Source: Isoetes taiwanensis
Taxonomy: Eukaryota; Streptophyta; Lycopodiopsida; Isoetales; Isoetaceae
DNA: 64,000 nucleotides
Direction: 5' to 3'
NCBI GenBank assembly: GCA_021234155.1
Contig: JAJEKV010000047.1
Span: forward strand, 594,534-658,533
How positions within the stretch are numbered: the stretch's first letter is position 1; each line of letters begins with the position of its first letter. A model generated the notes under the pieces. It made no database searches and was not told where the DNA came from. It saw nothing but the letters and a program-made list of their open reading frames with translations. A program made the position numbers and the translations under genes. This document shows positions 59,851 to 64,000 of the stretch, one piece after another.

Positions 59851-60299
59851 TTATTCAGGATAAAGCAAGCTCAGTCTTGTTAATTCAATAAATATATAAA
59901 GGTTAAAGTCACCTTCAATAACCGACCATTAGGTTCAAATATTTCTCTCTCTCCTAGTTGAACCTTAGGTTTGCAGCCACCATTCAAGATTTGAGCTGTG
60001 TTAGCTGCACATAATGCAAATGCCTGCTTTGATCATTTGTTAGCATTTCGGTGTGGCATTACGCCTGAAGATTATGCAAATATTCCAACCTCCTCCCCTT
60101 TGTTGCCTCTAATGTACATGTGCCTATTACATTGAAGTGGTTTAGGCCCCATATTTATATACTCCTTTCATAAAGCTCTCTTGCTTTAAGCGCCTTATCG
60201 CGATAACAGTGTTAAACTATCTTGTACAGTCACATCTTTTACGATATACGAACTATAGCTTTTATGCTTAAGTTGCACATTTTCAAGTCCTGCATATTT

Positions 60300-61460
60300 C
60301 TTGTTAAAAGATCTGGTTCAAGTAAAATACCTTTATCCGGACTTTCTCACTCCTCAATTTAACATCATTGAAACCTTCGTACGCATTCTGAATAAGCATT
60401 TTACCAAACTTGCTTTTACAGCAAAGCTTTTGGCGAACACATACTTATTTGTTGATGTGTTCACATACCTCATTTGATACAATTTCTTGAAACTAATCCT
60501 AACTTTCTGATGCTTTTCGACAATATGCTTTTACGGTATTTCTCTCATGATCAATGGGATTTTTGCAATTGCTCTTTGTGAGTCGATGGGAGAATTGCAG
60601 CTGAGTTACTTTCATTTTGAATTCAATTCTTCTAGTAACCTTCTCAGCCATTGTCTCTCTGCCACCAATTGTGTATTCGACCTCGTGAGACTAGTGCTGT
60701 GTGCACTTTGTTTTCATTTCAATTCTTGCTAAGAATGCACCTGAAACTGAAGTGGATTTTCGTGATGCTAGATCCCGCGATGCATCACTATAGGCATATT
60801 GAAGTTGCATAGAATCATACATTATTCCTTGATCCACGGTACCTTTAGAGATATTTTCACACTCTTTCCTACATCAGCTTGATGTTCTCTTGTTGGATTG
60901 TGCATTTTAAAAATGTTAACTTCTTAAGATATATCTGGCTGCTTTATTTATTGTGAGATATATGTATCAATTAACTCAGCGGGTGTGTTTTCTCTCTTTG
61001 ATTTCTTTGTCGATCGTCTCTTTTGGCAGCCGATCCAGCCTTTGGACTCTTTGGTGTTTTGACAATATGTGCATCTCCCATATTTAATCACATTCAACAT
61101 ATTATCAATATGCTTGCCTGGGACAATTTCAGCCAATTCTTTCTCTATTTACTTGTAACCTCAATTCCAAAAATGTTTCAACTCTCTAAGTCGGTCATCT
61201 TTATATCGGCCTTGTTATATTTTGCATATATTCTAGTGTCTTTGTATCATTAGCAATCCTTAATACAATCGTCTACATACCTAAACAATGATGCAATACA
61301 CCTTCCCCTGCTTGTATCTATATATATTTCCATCATTTTTGTGAATTTTAATACGGTCTTTAAAGATAATTATTTTATACATATACCATTCCCTAGAGGC
61401 TTGTTTATGACCATAAGCCCTTGTTCAGCCTCAAACCTTATTTTTGCCTTCTTCATAACT
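60300..61460 (-). pseudogene. Second Ty1/copia fragment: RT and RNase H (minus strand)
   Basis: From 61460 downward the minus strand reads copia polymerase in shifting frames. FRYVDDC (61268-61279 encode YVDD) keeps both catalytic Asp residues. NIFGIEVTS and AHIVKTPKS follow. RNase H appears as AYSDASRDLASRKSTS (near 60780), HEVEYTI, RRLLEELNS, SPIDSQRAIAKIP and finally YVNTSTNKYVFAKSF (about 60460), the standard end of the copia polyprotein. Gag, integrase and the first part of RT are not found. A 3' LTR should lie below 60300, but I could not delimit it. Confidence 0.75.
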
Positions 61461-61469
61461 GGAGCACTT

Positions 61470-64000
61470 CCTTAAACTTTTCATCAATCTTGCATTATTA
61501 AGTGTGGCCGTTCCATGTAGTTATGGTCTCGTCATGTATATTTCAATGCTAAATATAGCAATTCGATGTGTATTTGTGTGTGGGGTTCAGCAGTTACTCG
61601 CTAAGGGATTAGGTGGCTATGCTGAATTTAACAGGTAATAATAACCTATAGCACAAAGTGGGCCATTACCATTTGGGAAGAGCATACACACTAATGGTTG
61701 GGCGGCATGGGGATTCCTCAATTTTGGATGCCAGGATTTGACTCTCGAATGGAACCAGGCCGGGGCGCGCCATCACATATACACACCAGTCACCATAGCA
61801 TTCATTCCTGGCAGTAGGCTGGTTACTCAGCTCCAGAGATGGAGGACCCCATGAAAGCTGAGTCCGGCCCGGATTGGGTAGCAGGTGGGTTTATGTGATT
61901 CTGAATGAGGCTTGGAAGGTTGTGTTAGTCTCTCCTCTTGTTCTCTTCCTCCTACTAACCCTTGATTGTTCAGGATTCCTCATATTCAGTTCTGGTTTCT
62001 GAAGGGATGGATTACATTACAATTCTCTGTGTCGACTCACGGGCAGGGGGTGAGACCTCTGGTGTGTTATGTGGTATGCTCTGGGAATCTATGCAAATTC
62101 CTAGATAACTATGGTCTACTGGACAAAGACACAGGTGGTGACATGAGGGGTGAAGTTAACGCCTGGGCACCACAGGGGCTCCACACAGGACTCCCTACTG
62201 GGTGGAGTGAGCACGATGGCGCAGTCCACGCCAGGGAGCCGGGTATGGGTGGGTGTAATGGTGTCCGTGCTTGGAGCACCGCTGAGTAGATTTGGGTGAT
62301 AAAGTGATGCGGGAGTGACGTGCAGCAGCTGCACCCTTGAAACCCGGCTTTCCCAGGCCACTGCCTCACATCAGGACAGGCGTCATGAACAGGTGGCTGA
62401 GGTGATGGCCGGAGTTTGCGTCTCGGGAAGGAAGACTCATGTCACCGAGCATGAAAGATTGAGGCCTGCACCAAAGTGGCTGCGGGAGGGATGGGTGGAC
62501 AGCCTAGCCAGTTCCTGCAGCCGGCCCAGCCATGTGCCAGGACTCGGTCCTTTGATCTCTTGGGGCCGGTGATTCGATCCTCAAGTCTGGTAGGTGGGGC
62601 ACAGGGGTTTGGGTGTTTTCTTAGGATTAGATGCATATTCTATGCCGTTGGTATTTTGGATGGATGCGCCACCCTTAGGTAGTGGTTATTTATGTATATT
62701 AGTGCGTATTACTTTAACCTTGTATTCATGCTTCCTTTGTTAGGAGTCCATTGAAGGCGTGGGCGAATGACCCCACGCCGGTGATGTCTAACCCGGGCCT
62801 CATTTTCATAGATGGCCAGCGAAGCAGACGGAGGGCCACGCACTCATGGTGAGATGATCGCCATGGGAGGGCCTCCCGACATATGTCGTCCGGTCATTAT
62901 ATAATGGAAATCACGATGGTGTCAATGATTTCGGTTTATGCTTTCGGATCATAGCAAACACTAACTTCGTACAACCGCAGTAGTTAGGAGGCTAGGATGA
63001 TGGCCGTTAGTTCTCTTTGTTGTTTGGCTTGGTGTTGGAATATGATTAAGGAATTGCTTAGCTTTAGCAGTGGAGGGCCAAGATTGGAGGCCTACGATGG
63101 GTAGCTCAAATAGCGAATGATATAGTTCCATTGGACGGACGTATTTCGAATTACCATAGAGCAGTCCCGACTCTGGCGCGAAAAATGGTCAGGCCCAAAA
63201 TATTTCGGGCACTGAGTCAGGGATCAGGCGCCTGCTCAAGCCAGGTGATTCAGGATCCAGCCATGGGGCCCGCCCGAGATCAGCCTCGGCAGCTTGCATT
63301 TCTGACGACGCGATCCAGTCGAAACCGCCGTCTCAATGCCGGCCAAGTAATAAGCGTATTCCGTAGTATAATTTTTAATAATAATTTTGAGTTAATAGAA
63401 AAAAGAACAAATTTTAAAAGTTAAGTATACGTTTAGCAAAACCATTTATGTCATTTTGTTTTGTACAGCCTCAACCCTTTTGACGCGCCCTCAGCCGCCG
63501 CTTACCCGGACGGACCTTGCACTCCACCGCCCTTGTGCCCGGCTGCATCTTAGCCCATCCCAGCCCCAGTGCCCCATATGGCCCATTACCAGGCTGGGAT
63601 CAAGTCCACCATGAGCATCGTGAGATCTCGCCATGATTGCTAAGCACACTCAGGCCCACAAAGTTCACTTTGAGGTGCCATGCAGTGTGCTGGTGACTTG
63701 TGGGGTTTTTAGGCCCATTTGTCATTATCGTGGGTGAGGTTTGCCACTACTTGGGAGTGGCTTTGTCACGGAGGGGTCAATTTTGCCTTTCAAGAAATCG
63801 TATGCAGGGTGTTTTGATGCACCCTAACTGCGCACGCTGGCATGCCCTTGCTGCCAGTGGGCCCCCGGGCTGGCCGGCCCTCATCGACATCTTGTTGGAT
63901 GGGCTGGTCAAACGGGTTTGAGAAACAACGATAGAGTTCATATCCTATCTATCCTTCTCAGGCCATTCCTCATCCGGCTGAACCTACGCCAGCTCTGCGA
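61470..64000. other. GC-richer terminal region, no gene recognised
   Basis: GC content is higher than elsewhere, especially 62100-62600 and 63480-63900, giving several overlapping open frames on both strands that have no known motif. The last frame, 63700-63921, is unremarkable. Diverged transposon DNA is likely. Confidence 0.35.

Noticed and set aside
62100-62640. Overlapping long frames as a GC-rich gene
   Set aside because: Frames on both strands overlap with no motif or splice pattern; GC richness explains their length.

Overview
The window looks like plant nuclear DNA: AT-rich, gene-poor, and full of old, nested, broken transposable elements. Coding remnants are split by GT-AG introns. 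Recognisable plant families are a KRP/ICK CDK inhibitor, an NADPH oxidase, an MnmE/TrmE GTPase and a PPR protein. The repeat content (degenerate L1-type LINEs with pentanucleotide tails, a chromodomain Ty3/gypsy element, Ty1/copia relics) fits a large-genome land plant. A seed-free lineage such as a lycophyte or fern is possible, but I cannot prove it from this sequence.

Layout. 1-1310: LINE/SINE 3' ends in low-information DNA. 1480-3240 (minus): gypsy LTR plus the 3' end of pol. 3632-7295 (plus): decayed copia element without a 3' LTR. 7440-9100: a LINE-type tail and three hairpins. 12621-13116 (minus): an intact two-exon KRP-type CDK inhibitor gene, the best-supported working gene. 16037-25990: a LINE fragment split by a full-length chromovirus (LTRs 16472-17001 and 24796-25275). 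The chromovirus is itself interrupted by a 3.2-kb segment with 21-bp inverted ends that carries another LINE tail and several tandem repeats. 26004-26700: CACTA-like terminus and short tandem duplications. 27610-27971 (minus): a possible small two-exon gene of unknown function. 30255-37405: two diverged direct copies of one repeat family around a telomere-motif-rich satellite (33720-34920). 39653-41200 (plus): MnmE/TrmE GTPase pseudogene. 44195-49000 (minus): degraded L1-type LINE with reverse transcriptase and ORF1-like parts. 56194-56880 (plus): NADPH oxidase (RBOH) pseudogene. 58564-58855 (plus): a PPR exon. 59690-59850: another LINE/SINE tail. 60300-61460 (minus): second copia relic.

There is no operon-like co-operation among genes. 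The KRP gene would act in cell-cycle control. The rest is mainly a record of successive insertions and decay. I found no clearly new biological system. The most unusual items are the inverted-repeat segment inside the chromovirus, the telomere-motif satellite with inverted units, the cluster of hairpins near 8 kb, and the shared LINE/SINE 3' end family.
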